A stretch of DNA of 57,605 nucleotides from Amanita rubescens (GCA_015039365.1 WION01000327.1:1-57605); one strand, 5' to 3'; shown: positions 44,486-55,523, numbered from the stretch's first letter. The notes: generated from the letters alone by a model not told the origin. Program-made: numbers and translations.

Positions 44486-44991
44486 CTAATGCCTGTTTCC
44501 ATGAAGTACCACCTGATGTCCCCTTTGATCCTTCGAAGGTATCTGCTGAAGATAAACGACGTAACCCTTAGTCTCGTCTATCCACCAATGTATTAACCTG
44601 TCTTGAGACGCCTCGAGATAATTAAGAACTTGGTAAAATTGGTCGTGCGCCCCGACTTTCTCCTCCATGTACCAAGGGTTATTATTCATTGATACTCGGC
44701 GGTGTTTGAAAAACGAATCTTCACTCCAATATCCCTCACCATCTGATTGACGATACGTTCTCAGCAAGTAATTCTGTTCTTTCTTATCCTTCAGCATTTT
44801 ACTTTCCACTGCTTCCAAGGGTTGGTTTGGATAATGCTCCTGTTTCAATAGATTATTAATTGTTAAAGTTAATAATGGACACAACAATATGTACGTACCC
44901 AGGAAGCTTGATTCTGATCATTAGTGGGCACGGGCAAGGCGAGTCCGGTGCAGAGGGCGATAAAGAAGACAGCAATGAAAGAAAGACGCAT
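44486..44991 (-). CDS. Small secreted protein
   Basis: Exons 44899-44991 and 44486-44839 with a 59-nt intron give 148 aa. The signal peptide is MRLSFIAVFFIALCTGLALP. The mature part is hydrophilic, rich in Tyr/Trp/Asp/Glu (QSDGEGYWSEDSFF, HDQFYQVLNYLEASQ, HWWIDETKGYVVYLQQ), and has no cysteine, which is unusual for a small secreted fungal protein. The donor GTACGTACATAT and acceptor TGAAACAG are shared with the short paralogue at 27485-27687. A broken duplicate lies at 48478-48772. Function unknown. Confidence 0.75.
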
Positions 44992-44999
44992 GTTTGTTT

Positions 45000-45565
45000 C
45001 TGCAGGGCCAGCCTGTTGAAATTCCGGCTGAGCCATGGCTATTTAACTGCACCATCGCTCGCCATGGGTATGACGGATTACTTATTGAGCTTTAAACTTT
45101 AAGATTGATGGTCGCCAAGCATCTTGTTCATCATGTTCCTGGATCAGCGGTAGTGTGGGGAAGAACATCAGGAGTCATACTACACCGTCGAAGCAGTTCA
45201 ACATACTTGACCAGAAAAAAGAGAGTACAAATAAGAATCGCTGGGAAGATAAGACCACTATTATTATTGACGCACACGGATAGGGAGAGAACTGAATGAT
45301 TGATGATCACCAAGCATTCATGAATGGTTCGGGTTCGTCCGTCCATGGCCATCTATATAGTCGCCGACCTATCTCCGTCCCCGCCAATCTCCAGCGTCGA
45401 GGAGGCTGGCGATTCATAAATGTACGTTGCAGGAACCTGAGGAGGAAAAGCAAAAGGTTAGAAACCTGGCGAGGTCAGATGACGCCTCCTCCAACAGCGA
45501 AAATAAACCCGCGCTCTGAAATCAAAGAACTTGTTGATGGCAACCCTTCGTTCACGATGCATCGC
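45000..45565. other. Upstream region of the small secreted gene
   Basis: Contains sequence (near 45390-45560: CGTCGAGGAGGCTGG, CCTGGCGAGGTC) repeated at 48840-48990, which marks the left part of the larger duplicated unit. Confidence 0.5.
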
Positions 45566-46304
45566 ATGATGTGTTAAATGTGTAATATTTAGCATGTGGC
45601 CGATGAGTCGCTGACCCATCGTCTTGGGGAAAATCAATCGTTAGGGGTAGTGTTATAACCGGCATTAGGCGTCCTTGAACTCGAACGCGATGAGGTCCTT
45701 GCAATCCGCCAAGTGAAATGATAGCCAATGATATCGTGGCATGCGTTTCCCACGCCGTCCTGCCACACGTTGTGCTCGTTCGTCGACTCGCTGCAAGACA
45801 ACATCAACTCTGAACGCTCGGAGAATTCCAAATCTCAAGTCGAGGTGCCGTTAGTATCACATGATGGCCTATTTACCACTACTCAGCATTTCAGGAATGA
45901 AGAGAGACGGTCTATCTACGCATGTAGATAGATTCGATAACTTTGCCATTTCCGAATATCTTTGTGAACATTTGAACTGGGGGATTGAAGACAAGGTGAA
46001 TGGAATGCCACTTTACCCCTTCTGATTTCAGCTGCGAGCCCTTATCGTTTTCATCGATTATCTTGTCGCGGCCTTGCTGGGAGAATTAGAACAATATCAA
46101 GATAGGTGATTCGAGAACGTTCGCGATTTGGAGATGCCCTGTGTCCTCATGTCCGTTTAACCTAGACGTATGCGGAAACGCGTATGAAACTGTATGAACA
46201 GTATGACTTTGCCGGGAACATCATGACAGATTGCATGGTCAAATCCCCAGAAGGATAAGACTGGTTGTCCGACCATAAACGGTGTAATCAGTGCGCTGAA
46301 AATG

Positions 46305-46313
46305 CATAAAATA
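46305..46313 (+). promoter_or_regulatory. TATA-like element of the 46422 gene
   Basis: CATAAAATA lies 117 nt upstream of the ATG. It is kept in unit 2 (from about 47664) but altered to CACAAAATA in unit 3. Confidence 0.45.
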
Positions 46314-46421
46314 GAGGTGTATTGGCTCTATTCATCACCAAACTTTCAGACCCCTTCTACATAGTGGTGCGCTCTCTCCCGCTTCCGTACCCATACATCC
46401 GCTTATCAGGAACTTAGAATT

Positions 46422-46718
46422 ATGTCTTGCTCAGCCCCAGGTCATATGACTTGTGATGGTGCCAACGTCTCGGGCAAATTTGAGGGATTCAACGGCCAGC
46501 ACGAATTCAAGAGCAGCCTTTCCCAGCATATTCCCCAGTTTCGGGCCTCAGGGGCAGTATACACTTTTAACGACGTTTCAGACTTTAAAGGAAAGTTTAC
46601 GGGCACTGTTGGACCGGAGGAATTTCGTATTCAGTTCGCAAATTCTCGTGCGAGAATAGTTGGCACGCTTGATGCTCCTATTTCTACAACGCACGAACTC
46701 GTCGGACACTCTTCCTAG
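46422..46718 (+). CDS. 98-aa protein of unknown family, tandem copy 1
   Basis: Single exon, start MSCSAPGHMTCDG. No signal peptide, no membrane segment. The three tandem copies share a pattern of alternating short hydrophobic and glycine-rich stretches (GQHEFKS, FRASGAVYTF, GTVGPEEFRIQF, IVGTLDAP, THELVG), which suggests a small all-beta fold, possibly lectin- or calycin-like. That is inference, and I do not recognise the family. Conservation of frame across three diverged copies supports real coding function. Confidence 0.75.
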   Translation: MSCSAPGHMTCDGANVSGKFEGFNGQHEFKSSLSQHIPQFRASGAVYTFNDVSDFKGKFTGTVGPEEFRIQFANSRARIVGTLDAPISTTHELVGHSS

Positions 46719-46908
46719 CTTCTATTCCTTCGGTTGGTCTATTCCCATTAACGAGTTGCGACGCCTAATCTCAATCATACAGTGGATGACAATCTCAATC
46801 CATAGGGGTTGATATGGCAACCTGCTTTGTAAATTGAATTACATGTGAAATCTCTTGGTTTCGTATTCATGCCCTGTTGCTTGTGGACTGCATCGCCTGA
46901 AGGCCGAT

Positions 46909-48355
46909 GTGTTAAATGTGTAGCATTTAACATGTGGCCGATGAGTCGCTGACCCATCGTCTTGGGGAAAATCAGTCGTCAATGATCGTTTTATAACTAG
47001 CATTGCCCTTGAACTCGAACGCGATGAGGTCCTTGCAATCCGCCAAGTGAAATGATACGGGGTATACGTTTCCCACGCCGTCGGGCCACGTCCTGCCACC
47101 ATACCTACTACTGCCCGCCACGTTGTGACTCGTTCGTCGACTCGCTGCAGGACAACATCAACTCTGAACGCTCGGGGAATTCCAAATGCCAAGTCGAGGT
47201 CCCGTCAGTATCACATGACGGCCTATTTACCACTTCTCAGCATTTTAGAGTTTATCTACGCATGTCGATAGATTCGATAACTTTGCCATTTCCGAATATC
47301 CTTGTGAACATTTGAACCGCCGGGGATTGAAAACAAGGTGAATGGAATACCACTTTACCCCTTCTGATTTCAGCTGCGAAGTCCTATCGATTTCATCGAT
47401 TATCTTGTCGCGGCCTTGGTGGGAGAATTAGAGCATGGATCTTGTCAAATATCAAGATAGGTGATCCGAGAACGTTCGCGATTTGGAGATGGGCCCTGTG
47501 TCGTCATGTTCGTTTAAGCTAGCCGTCGTAGCAAATGCGGAAACGCGTATGAACCGTGTATGACTTCATGCCGGGAACGTTATGACAGATTGCATGATCA
47601 AATCCCCAGAAAGATAAGACTGGTTGTCAGACCATAAATAGTATAATGAATGCGCTGAAGATGCATAAAATGGAGGCGTATTGGCTCTATTCACCACCAA
47701 ACTTTCCGACCCCTTCTGCATAGTGGTGTGTTCTCTTCCGCTTCCGTACTCATACATCCGCTTATCAGGGACTCAGAATTATGTCTCGCTCAGGCCAAGG
47801 CAAGCTGACTTGCAGTGATGGTACCCACCTCACGGGCGGATTTGAAGGACTCGACGGCCGGCACGAATTCAAAAGCGCCTTTGGCGATCCTATTACCCAG
47901 TTTCGGATCTCAGCGGCAGTATTCACTTATGACAACGTTGCAAGTTTGAAAGGAGGGTATTCGTGCACCGTTGGACCGGAGGAGTTCAATATTCAGTTCT
48001 TACATTCTAATGCGAGCATAGTTGGTAGACTTGATGAACCTATGTCTACAACGCACGAACTTCTCGGATACGCTTACTAGTGTCTAGTCCTTCGGTTGGT
48101 CTATTTTTCCATTAACGAGTCGCGATGCCTAATCTCAATCATACAGTGAATGACAATCTAAATCCATAGTAGTTGATATTTGGAAACCTGCTTTGTAAAT
48201 TGAATTAAATGTGAATCGGTGCAAACATCTCTTTGTTTCGTATTCATGTCCTGTGCTTGTGGGACAATCACTATACTGAAACCGTCTGGCTAAAACACCA
48301 TCTCCAATCTTGTCAGACTCTCGGTTGTCGCCTGTGCACAACCCTACTCACATTC
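46909..48355 (+). repeat. Tandem unit 2 carrying a 99-aa gene
   Basis: Second copy, starting ATGTGTTAAATGTG. It is interrupted downstream by the 48360-48990 segment derived from the 44.5-45.5 kb region. Confidence 0.8.
47781..48080 (+). CDS. 99-aa protein of unknown family, tandem copy 2
   Basis: Paralogue of 46422-46718, start MSRSGQGKLTCSDG. Shared blocks are GRHEFKSAFG, QFRISAAVFTYDNVASLKGG, GPEEFNIQF and THELLGYAY. It differs from copy 1 by one inserted residue near position 12 and many substitutions that keep the frame. It has the same spacing to the conserved upstream CATAAAAT element. Confidence 0.78.
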   Translation: MSRSGQGKLTCSDGTHLTGGFEGLDGRHEFKSAFGDPITQFRISAAVFTYDNVASLKGGYSCTVGPEEFNIQFLHSNASIVGRLDEPMSTTHELLGYAY

Positions 48356-48359
48356 CGCA

Positions 48360-48477
48360 ACGCACCTAAATCAATTGTAAGCTGGAGTTACTGAGTCTCC
48401 CACAACGGACGATAGCGGACTCGAACCGCGCTTTAGTTCCCGGGCTGAACAAATTCAAGTCAGCATTTGGTCAGCAT
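48360..48477. repeat. Short repeat, copy 1 (second copy 50690-50805)
   Basis: Shares CCTACTCACATTCCGCAACG, GCTGGAGTTACTGAGTCTCC and GAACCGCGCTTTAGTTC with 50690-50805. On the minus strand GGTTCGAGTCC resembles a tRNA B box, but no cloverleaf forms. It may be a tRNA-derived SINE fragment. Confidence 0.45.
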
Positions 48478-48772
48478 CCGCTGAAGATAAACGACGTAAC
48501 CCTTAGTCTCATCTATCCACTAATGTATTAACCTGTCTTGAGACGCCTCGAGGTAATTAAGAACTTGGTAAAACCGGTCGTGCACCCCGACTGTCTCCTC
48601 CATGTACCAAGGGTTATTATTCATTGTTACTCAGTGTCTGAAAACCGAATCTTCGCTCCAATATCCCTCACCATCTGATTGACGATACGTTCTAAGCAAG
48701 TTATTCTGTTCTTTCTCATCCTTTAGCATTTTACTTTTCGCTGCTTCCAAGGGTTGTTTTGAATGATTCTCC
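48478..48772 (-). pseudogene. Broken duplicate of the small secreted protein gene
   Basis: Matches exon 2 of 44486-44991. The signal-peptide exon is missing, a deletion creates a TGA after EDSVFRH, and a second stop (TAG for TGG) follows RLIH. Upstream, the sequence jumps to the segment equivalent to 45390-45560, so the duplication carried an internal deletion. Confidence 0.8.
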
Positions 48773-49007
48773 TGTTTCAATGGATTATTAACTGTTAAAG
48801 TCAATGATTCAGTCATTTTCTCCGTCCCCGGCAATATCCAGCGTCGAGGAGGCTGGGGATTCATTGCAGGAACCTGAAGAAGAAAAGCAAAAAGTTAGAA
48901 ACCTGGCGAGGTCGGATGACGCCTCCTCCAACGGCGAAAATAAATTCGCGCTCAGAAATCAAAGAACTTGCTGGATCATGATGACAACCCTTTGTTCATC
49001 GCATGAT

Positions 49008-50500
49008 GTGTTAAATGTGTTGCATTTAGCATGTGGCCGATGGGTTGCTGACCCATCGTCTTGGGGAAAACCAGTCGTTAGTGGTCGTTTTATAACCAGC
49101 ATTAGGCGTCCTTGAACTCGAACGCGATGGCTCGGGGGTCCTTGCAACCCGCCGAGTGAAATGATAGTCAACTTTGATATCGATGAAGCGTGGTATACGT
49201 TTCCCACGCTGTCACCCATTACCATGCCTACTACCCACCACGTTGTGACTCACGTTCGTCGACTCGCTGCAGGACAACATCAACTCTGAACTCGAGGAAT
49301 TCCAAATGCCAAGTTGAGGTGCCGTAAGTATCACATTCCCCTACCATGCGAGCATTCGCGATGGGGGCTAAACAGGAATAAAAATAAAAAAATAAAAAAG
49401 TATCACATGACGACCTATTTGCCACTACTCGGCATTTTAGGAATGAAGCTTGAAGAGAAACGGTTTATCTCATCTATGCATGTCGATAGATTTCGATAAC
49501 TTTGCCACTTCCGAATATCTTTGTGAACGTTTGAACCGGGGGATTGAAAACAAGGTGAATGGAATGACACTTTACCCCTTCTGATTTCAGCTGCGAAGCC
49601 CTATCGATTTCATCGATTATCCTGTCGCGGCCTTGTTGGGAGAATTAGAACATGGATCTTGTCAAATATCATATAGGTGATTCGAGAACGTTTCGCGATT
49701 TGGAGATGGGCCCTGTGTCCTCATGTCCGTTTAAACTAGCCGTCGTGGCAAATGCGGAAACGCGTATGAACCTGGATGAACAGTATGACTTCATGCCGGG
49801 AACGTTATGACAGATTGCATGGTCAAATCCCAGAAGGATAAGACTGGTTGTCAGACCATAAACGGTGTAATGAGTACGCTGAAAATGCACAAAATAGAGG
49901 CGCATTGGCTCTATTCACCACCAAACTTTCAGACCCCTTCTGCATAGTGGTGCGCTCTCTCCCGCTTCCGTACCCATACATCCGCTCATCAGGGACTCAG
50001 AATTATGTCTCGCTCAGCCCAAGGCCAGCTGACTTGTGATGGTGCCAACGTCTGGGGCCCATTTGACGGACACGACGGCCAGCACGAATTCAAATGCAAC
50101 CTTAACGGTCGTATTACCCAGTTTCGGATCTCAGCGGCAATATACACTTATGACAACGTTGCAAGTTTGAAAGGAGGGTTTACGGGCAGTGTTGGACCGA
50201 AGGAGTTCAGTGTTCGATTCTTACATTCTAATGCGGCCATAGTTGGCACACTTGATGCTCCTATTTCTACAACGCACGAACTCCTCGGATACGCTTTCTA
50301 GCGTCTAGTCCTTCGGTTGGTCTATTTTCCCATTAACGAGTCGCGATGTCTAATCTCAATCATACAGTGAATGACAATCTAAATACATAGGAGTTGATAT
50401 GGCAACCTGCTTTGTAAATTGAATTAAATGTGAATCAATGCAAATATCTCTTGGTTTCGTATTCATGTCCTGTGCTTGTGGGACAGTCACTATACTGAAA
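49008..50500 (+). repeat. Tandem unit 3 carrying a 98-aa gene
   Basis: Third copy, starting ATGTGTTAAATGTG. It has an extra segment near 49340-49400 that includes an A-rich run around 49378-49396. Confidence 0.8.
50005..50301 (+). CDS. 98-aa protein of unknown family, tandem copy 3
   Basis: Start MSRSAQGQLTCDG. Shared blocks are GQHEFKCNLN, QFRISAAIYTYDNVASLKGG, GPKEFSVRFLHSNA and APISTTHELLGYAF. Intact frame. It is closer to copy 2 in the middle and to copy 1 near the N-terminus (CDGANV) and C-terminus (GTLDAPISTTHEL), a pattern that could reflect gene conversion between copies. Confidence 0.78.
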   Translation: MSRSAQGQLTCDGANVWGPFDGHDGQHEFKCNLNGRITQFRISAAIYTYDNVASLKGGFTGSVGPKEFSVRFLHSNAAIVGTLDAPISTTHELLGYAF

Positions 50501-50689
50501 CCGTCTACCACTCAAGTGTGATGAGCACATGTAAGTTTCGGTGGCCCGGGGAGCCTGGCCGCTTTGAGTTTCTTCGCGCTGTGGATGAACATGAACGGCT
50601 AAAACTTTCAAATTGTTTAGCATCAAGCTGCTAAAACACCATCTCCAATCTGGTCAGACTCTCGGTTGTCGCCTGTGCACCACCCTACT

Positions 50690-50805
50690 CACATTCCGCA
50701 ACGGACCTAAATCCGTTGTAAGCTGGAGTTACTGAGTCTCCCACAACGGACGATAGGAAACTCGAACCGCGCTTTAGTTCCTGGGACTGAACAAATCCAA
50801 GTCAG
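50690..50805. repeat. Short repeat, copy 2
   Basis: Copy of 48360-48477 at the right edge of the unit array, with a few substitutions. Confidence 0.45.
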
Positions 50806-51437
50806 CATAGCACACGATCCCCTATCGAGGGCAAATGGAGTCGATCTTCTGTCACTCCCACTTAGCTCGGTGCGGATGCAACTCCCATCCCACTTTTCCT
50901 GATAGCCACGATTCGCGATTTATCTCCTAAATTTTGTCTTCTGTGTGTTGTACAACTCTCGGGCACCTCGTACTTCCACATTGGTGGCAGGTGCAACGGT
51001 CTCCGGTAGATCATCACTGTATATACAACCCTGTAAGGCGCTCAGCTTGGGTCCCAGAATCACTGTTTCTTCAGCCAGAAGTAAATTTCAATCAGGAAGC
51101 AAGTGAACCGTCGGGGTGCTGCATCGCGGTTCTATCTATTACTGCCATGGGCCTTCCTAGTGAAAGCATCGCTCTATGCACGTTGGATATCTTCCTCAGT
51201 TCGTCACTGATAACCTGAAACAGTATGAGCTTCGCTGCAGAATTCTTTTCATGTGTCGAGAAAGCGTGGATCAAGTCAAAGGCCGATTTTATCAAGATAG
51301 GTGATTTGAGTGATATTGGCGATTCGTCGATGACCCTTCAGCGTCATATCCTTTTAATCTACGCCGGCTTTTGATGAACATATATCGTATGGCGATTTTT
51401 CCGACATGAAACACCATGACAGATAACATGGAATCCA
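50806..51437. other. Degenerate region with a fourth partial unit copy
   Basis: 51290-51440 is a weak match to the region just upstream of the 98-aa genes (ATCAAGATAGGTGAT, then ACATGACAG-like), but no gene follows it. A minus-strand segment at 51092-51230 (ISDELRKISNVHRAMLSLGR) reads like a terminal exon after a GTTTCAG acceptor; no partner exon is found. Confidence 0.35.
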
Positions 51438-51900
51438 TCAAAGATTAGACCACGTGTCCTGCGGCATATTCTGTAAGATGAGTAAGCTTACGAACTCACA
51501 GTTAACCTGCTCACCGGTGTCATAAGGCCGAGAATCCAACAACCGTTTATCGGCCGATTCTCTGGTGAAACTCTCAAGAGGGACATCAGCGGGAGCGAGG
51601 GAGCGAGTCGAGAAGATTCCGTGGGGGGAAAAGCCCGAACGTATTTCCATCCAGCCCGATGATGAGCTCCTCGTTCCAAAATTCAGTGTTTGTTCCAGCC
51701 TTTACATAAATTCGTCGGTACACGAAACGCTTGAACTTGTAGTGGAGCATCTGACAGCTGGAATCGGATGCTGGACACCAGCCAAAAGTACCTTGACTTG
51801 CGGATATGCCATGAAGATTGCCATCTGGACGGAAAAGGGCGAATTCTCCAAAGACATCACACCATACAATGGAATGGTTCACTTCTTGGTTTCTTGTCAT
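51438..51900 (-). pseudogene. Decayed member of the secreted modular family
   Basis: One A-B module pair without a leader. The A end reads LLAGVQHPIPA before a GTCAGA donor; the B start reads NEELIIGLDGN and the B end NGCWILGLMTP before a GTGAGC donor, exactly the family pattern. The A and B exons each need a frame change, so it is not expressed as a whole. Confidence 0.65.
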
Positions 51901-51986
51901 CGTCGGGGTGATATCGTGGGACCTCGGATCAGCCTATATGACGATCCGATTCCGCGTTTCCCACGCTCTGCTACTTGCTGTTCGCC

Positions 51987-53027
51987 ATGTCGACGATGCG
52001 GTCAAGAATGGAGGAGTTTATCTACTCTCTGCAAGACGAGATAGTATCCTCTCTCGAAAACCTCGATCCGTCCGCACCACCCTTTCTCAGGGATGCTTGG
52101 CAGCGCCCTAAAGGCGGTTCAGGCAAATCTTGTGTCTTCTCCAGCCAATCACCCAACACCATCCTCGAAAAAGCGGGAGTGAACATCTCTATAGTCTACG
52201 GCACTCTCCCACCAGCAGCAATCAAGCAGATGCGCGCAGATCACACCTCTATCCCACTCCAAGAAGGTCCCGAGGGCCTCCCTTACTATGCTGCCGGAAT
52301 CAGCCTTGTTATCCATCCCAGAAACCCTCACGCACCAACCGTACACGCAAACTACCGCTACTTTGAAATAACAGAATCTTCTACTTCTGAGTCTACCCCC
52401 AAAATCATCACATGGTGGTTCGGAGGAGGTTCAGACCTCACTCCTTCCTATCTCTACGAAGAAGACGCAATCCACTTCCACTCGACGATCAAAGCGGCCT
52501 GCGATTCGCATGGAACCTTGTTATACCCCGCTTTCAAAAAATGGTGCGACGAGTACTTTTACATCACTCATCGCGGAGAGTCGAGAGGTATCGGAGGATT
52601 CTTCTTTGACGATCTTCACGACGGCGAGCATAAACGCATACCTTCTTCCTCCGTCTCTTCGCCTGCCACGCCTCCCGACCGTCCGCGAACGGCAGATGAA
52701 ATATTTGCTTTCATCCAAGACGCAGGTCGCGCGTTCCGCCCTTCCTACCTCCCCATCCTCTCAAAGCGCCACGCTATGCCATACACAGATCATCATCGCC
52801 GATGGCAGCTCCTCCGTCGCGGACGATACGTAGAGTTTAACCTTGTGATCGACCGTGGGACCAAGTTTGGGCTGAATACGCCTGGAGCGAGGATCGAGAG
52901 TATTTTGATGAGCTTACCGGAGACGGCGAGGTGGGAATATATGTCTGATTTGGGACAGGAGGAAGGGACGGAGGAAGCAAATTTGTTGAAGGTTTTAAAG
53001 GAGCCCAGAGATTGGGTAGGGGTATGA
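51987..53027 (+). CDS. HEM13: Coproporphyrinogen III oxidase (oxygen-dependent)
   Basis: Converts coproporphyrinogen III to protoporphyrinogen IX by two oxidative decarboxylations in haem synthesis. 346 aa, single exon, rare for this window. The ATG at 51987 (MSTMRSRMEEFIYSLQDEI) matches the usual fungal start; upstream codons in frame are non-ATG. Conserved blocks are GGSGKSCVF, GISLVIHPRNPHAPTVHANYR, WWFGGGSDLTPSYL, KKWCDEYFYITHRGE, RGIGGFFFDDL, RGRYVEFNLVIDRGTKFGL and ESILMSLPETARWEY. There is no evident mitochondrial presequence, consistent with the cytosolic fungal enzyme. A Ser/Pro insertion (SSSVSSPATPPD) replaces a shorter loop. Confidence 0.95.
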   Translation: MSTMRSRMEEFIYSLQDEIVSSLENLDPSAPPFLRDAWQRPKGGSGKSCVFSSQSPNTILEKAGVNISIVYGTLPPAAIKQMRADHTSIPLQEGPEGLPYYAAGISLVIHPRNPHAPTVHANYRYFEITESSTSESTPKIITWWFGGGSDLTPSYLYEEDAIHFHSTIKAACDSHGTLLYPAFKKWCDEYFYITHRGESRGIGGFFFDDLHDGEHKRIPSSSVSSPATPPDRPRTADEIFAFIQDAGRAFRPSYLPILSKRHAMPYTDHHRRWQLLRRGRYVEFNLVIDRGTKFGLNTPGARIESILMSLPETARWEYMSDLGQEEGTEEANLLKVLKEPRDWVGV

Positions 53028-53300
53028 ACTTAGATGAACAAATGCTGTTTTTCATTATACGGGCATCCTCCCTAGTGCCATGATATGCATGCTATCAGGG
53101 ACAGCAGCTGCCTCAAATTCAATCTCATCGTCAGCGTCGCTTATGACCGTGAGCTTTCCGGCAAGATTCGGGAACGGAAGATAGAAAGAAGTTAAATGAG
53201 GGTATGAATCTTGCATTTATAGATGTATATACATGTATGTATGGGCAACATCTACTCCATGTTAGACTAGACCGCCTCACAGTGGATAAATCGAAAACAC
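53028..53300. other. Convergent 3' region of HEM13 and the carrier gene
   Basis: No feature seen. A TATAGATGTATATACATG stretch near 53218 lies between two gene ends and is not a promoter by position. Confidence 0.4.
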
Positions 53301-54486
53301 TCACCACTCAGAGTACTTATCCTCCGCCCGCACGGAAGGCTTCATCGACTCCATAGCCGTACTCACCCTCTCATAGACTGCAAACACGATAGCCTGCCCG
53401 GGCGCAACTCTCAGCACACGTGGAGTGATACCCTTGTAAAACGACCGAAAGCCCTCCACTTTCCACATGTCACTGGCTATGGCTTTGATACGGTCAAAAG
53501 ATGATTGACCAGGCACCGTGGTGGACTTTTGCAAGCCTGGCAGGAAAATGAGCAACGTCAACTCTGATACGATGGCTGGTACGTACGTGTCTTGATCGTG
53601 TCAATTGGCGCATTTGAAAATGGGCCCATAGCTCCTGATACTAAACCGATCATCATATGTTGGTATGAAGGTAACTCTTCGAGATCGGGTTGCATATAAT
53701 GTGCGACCTTTTTGAGCTCCTGATACGCCGTAAAGTTTGCGCCTGCAAAAAATCGAGTCGATCAAAACGGTCAATTCCAGAAAAAAAAAGCGGGCTAACC
53801 CTGGTTCGTAGCTTGCCGAAGCGCAGTGAGCGACACACCGCGGTATAGCGCCGTGAAACCTTCTTCTCTAATAATCTTATACACTGCGTGTCCCGCATTG
53901 CGGTAGCGTGGTGCTTCGAGCGGGTCAGCTAACGAATGCTGTTGAGCCTGCAGTCGAATCTTGACCACTTCCATAGGCGTGACAACCGCTACGGCTTCAG
54001 TTACACCCGCACCCAAACCAGCTACCCTCAAACACGTCAATCTCAAAATCTTCACTCTCTCGAAAAGGCATTTACACACTCACCAATAAAGATGTTTCCG
54101 ATACTCGTCTTCCCCGTATCCTCATCCGCCAAGCACCCTTTGTACGTCTCAAAACTCGCGAACCGGATCGCCATTTTGGGAACGATACCCGATAGCACCG
54201 CTCCCAACCCTTTATACAGCGCGAGAGGCGTTTCCCGTTGGACGATGTGCATACCCGTTGCGATGAACCCTCTAGCTCTCATCCCAGGTGCTCGTCCAGA
54301 CCTTGAAAGCTGCATGCGGACTTTGATGGTATCCAGAGGTTGACATACCAGCTACAAATAGCTCAAAGAAACTCGACGTGAGAGGGATAGGGGTATATGA
54401 CTCACAGCTTCGCATGCACCTGCACTTCCTCCAGCGATGATGTGAGTGGCGAAGCTGACTGGTTTTTTGTTACCGTTCCTAGACAT
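53301..54486 (-). CDS. SFC1: Mitochondrial succinate/fumarate carrier
   Basis: Inner-membrane antiporter moving succinate into and fumarate out of mitochondria, needed for growth on C2 compounds. Five exons: 54406-54486, 54084-54351, 53800-54021, 53587-53742 and 53301-53536, giving 320 aa, typical for SLC25 proteins. Three carrier signatures are visible: QPLDTIKVRMQ, TPMEVVKIRLQA and NAPIDTIKTR, each starting a repeat of two membrane helices. The HIIAGGSAGACEALVCQP start, GIVPKMAIRFASFETYKG and VSLTALRQATNQGANFTAYQ segments are those of the SFC1/ACR1 subgroup rather than citrate or oxoglutarate carriers. One donor is GTTAGC. The stop at 53301 is directly followed by a GTGAGT, so a longer spliced C-terminus is possible. 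Confidence 0.9.
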
Positions 54487-54869
54487 GACGTGTTGGGTTA
54501 GGTTAGCTCGGGGCTAGGGGAAGTAAGGGAGAGACGAGCGGGAGAGACTCTCGAGACATTGGATTTATTCCGGGCCGTTGTCGATCGAAACGGGTTAGAT
54601 ATTCACGTGCTTCCTTTCCGAACGCGACGAAATGGTGTACTGTGGCGCGCCAAGGGTCGGCTGACGATGTGGGAGTTTTTTTTTATATCCGACGCTTTAA
54701 CAGCAATGAATGCTGAAGCGCTGAAGGGTGTAGTATGATGCAGCAAACGTACTTTACGGGACACGGTGAAGTAGCCGACCATCAATCACCCCCGATGACC
54801 ACCGACCAACGTGCTACCTTCCCGCTCGTCTCCCCGACACGAAAAGAAACTCTCCGCAAGGTATACTCG
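54487..54869. promoter_or_regulatory. Upstream region of SFC1
   Basis: About 380 nt before the 3' end of NC2-beta. Contains short T/A runs but no clear TATA. Confidence 0.35.
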
Positions 54870-55523
54870 TCACCTCTGCTGTTGATTTGATTCAAAAATA
54901 GCCCGACTTTGCGCGAACAGTTTTTGTTGAGCTTCCAATAATTCTTCTTCCGTCATTCCAGATTGTTCCAATTTGGACACTTTCTTTTCACGGTCCTGTG
55001 CTCCTTTAGTGCTGTATGGTTCTCAGCGCCTCGGAAGCACGTACCTTTTGTTGCTGTTTGTGATCTTTCAATACATCTTCCACTTCCGCTGTGAATGAAT
55101 CAAAACCAAGGCGCTACATGCAAGGCACAACATCAGTCATGTCACATGCCACAAAAATAACCGTACCTTTAAAGCCCCAATTATATGCTCCGGCGCTATC
55201 GTCTTTTTCGACTCTTGCTCACATATCTCATTGGCTTCGGACGATATCAAATGTATAAACTCTGGGGGAAAAAGCACAAAATGAGCACGACGTCAAAGAT
55301 GCATACAGTGACCGTGTTAACCTACGCAACATTCAATCACCAAATCGCGCGTTTCTTTAGCGCATATCACATCATTTGGTAGCAACTCTATCAGTACTCT
55401 TCAGCAAGAGGGTGAGATAGATTGTATGCACGTACCTCCAATCATCTTCGCCACCGTCGCTTTTGGTAAAGAGAGATCATCATCGGTTGGAGGCGCGCCT
55501 ACATGTCCTTCCCGGTCTGACAT
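54870..55523 (-). CDS. NCB2: Negative cofactor 2 beta (Dr1), histone-fold TBP regulator
   Basis: With NC2-alpha (Bur6) it binds TBP on DNA and blocks or redirects pre-initiation complex assembly. Five exons: 55436-55523, 55322-55387, 55167-55261, 55045-55113 and 54870-54995, giving 147 aa, normal for the family. The histone fold begins with LSLPKATVAKMIGELLPNDV, continues AKETRDLVIECCVEFIHLIS, then SSEANEICEQESKKTIAPEH and IIGALKRLGF. The tail has KDHKQQQKDREKKVSKLEQS and a terminal Gln/Arg stretch. One donor is GTTAAC, chosen because it alone keeps CCVEFIH in frame. It is divergent with SmF, 162 nt apart. Confidence 0.93.

Larger units (their letters stand above)
45566..46908 (+). repeat. 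Tandem unit 1 carrying a 98-aa gene
   Basis: Begins ATGTGTTAAATGTG and CATGTGGCCGATGAGTC. The same start recurs at 46909 and 49008. It includes about 850 nt of upstream sequence and one small gene. The units are clearly similar, with scattered substitutions and indels. Confidence 0.85.

Noticed and set aside
46839..47192. Minus-strand frames repeated in each tandem unit (also 45634-45831, 48959-49225)
   Set aside because: The three copies are open in different places and shift frame relative to each other, unlike the plus-strand 98-aa genes, so they are probably non-coding.
48418..48477. Possible tRNA on the minus strand (GGTTCGAGTCC B box)
   Set aside because: No matching acceptor stem or D arm, and the second copy at 50760 has changed the T stem; at most a tRNA-derived repeat fragment.
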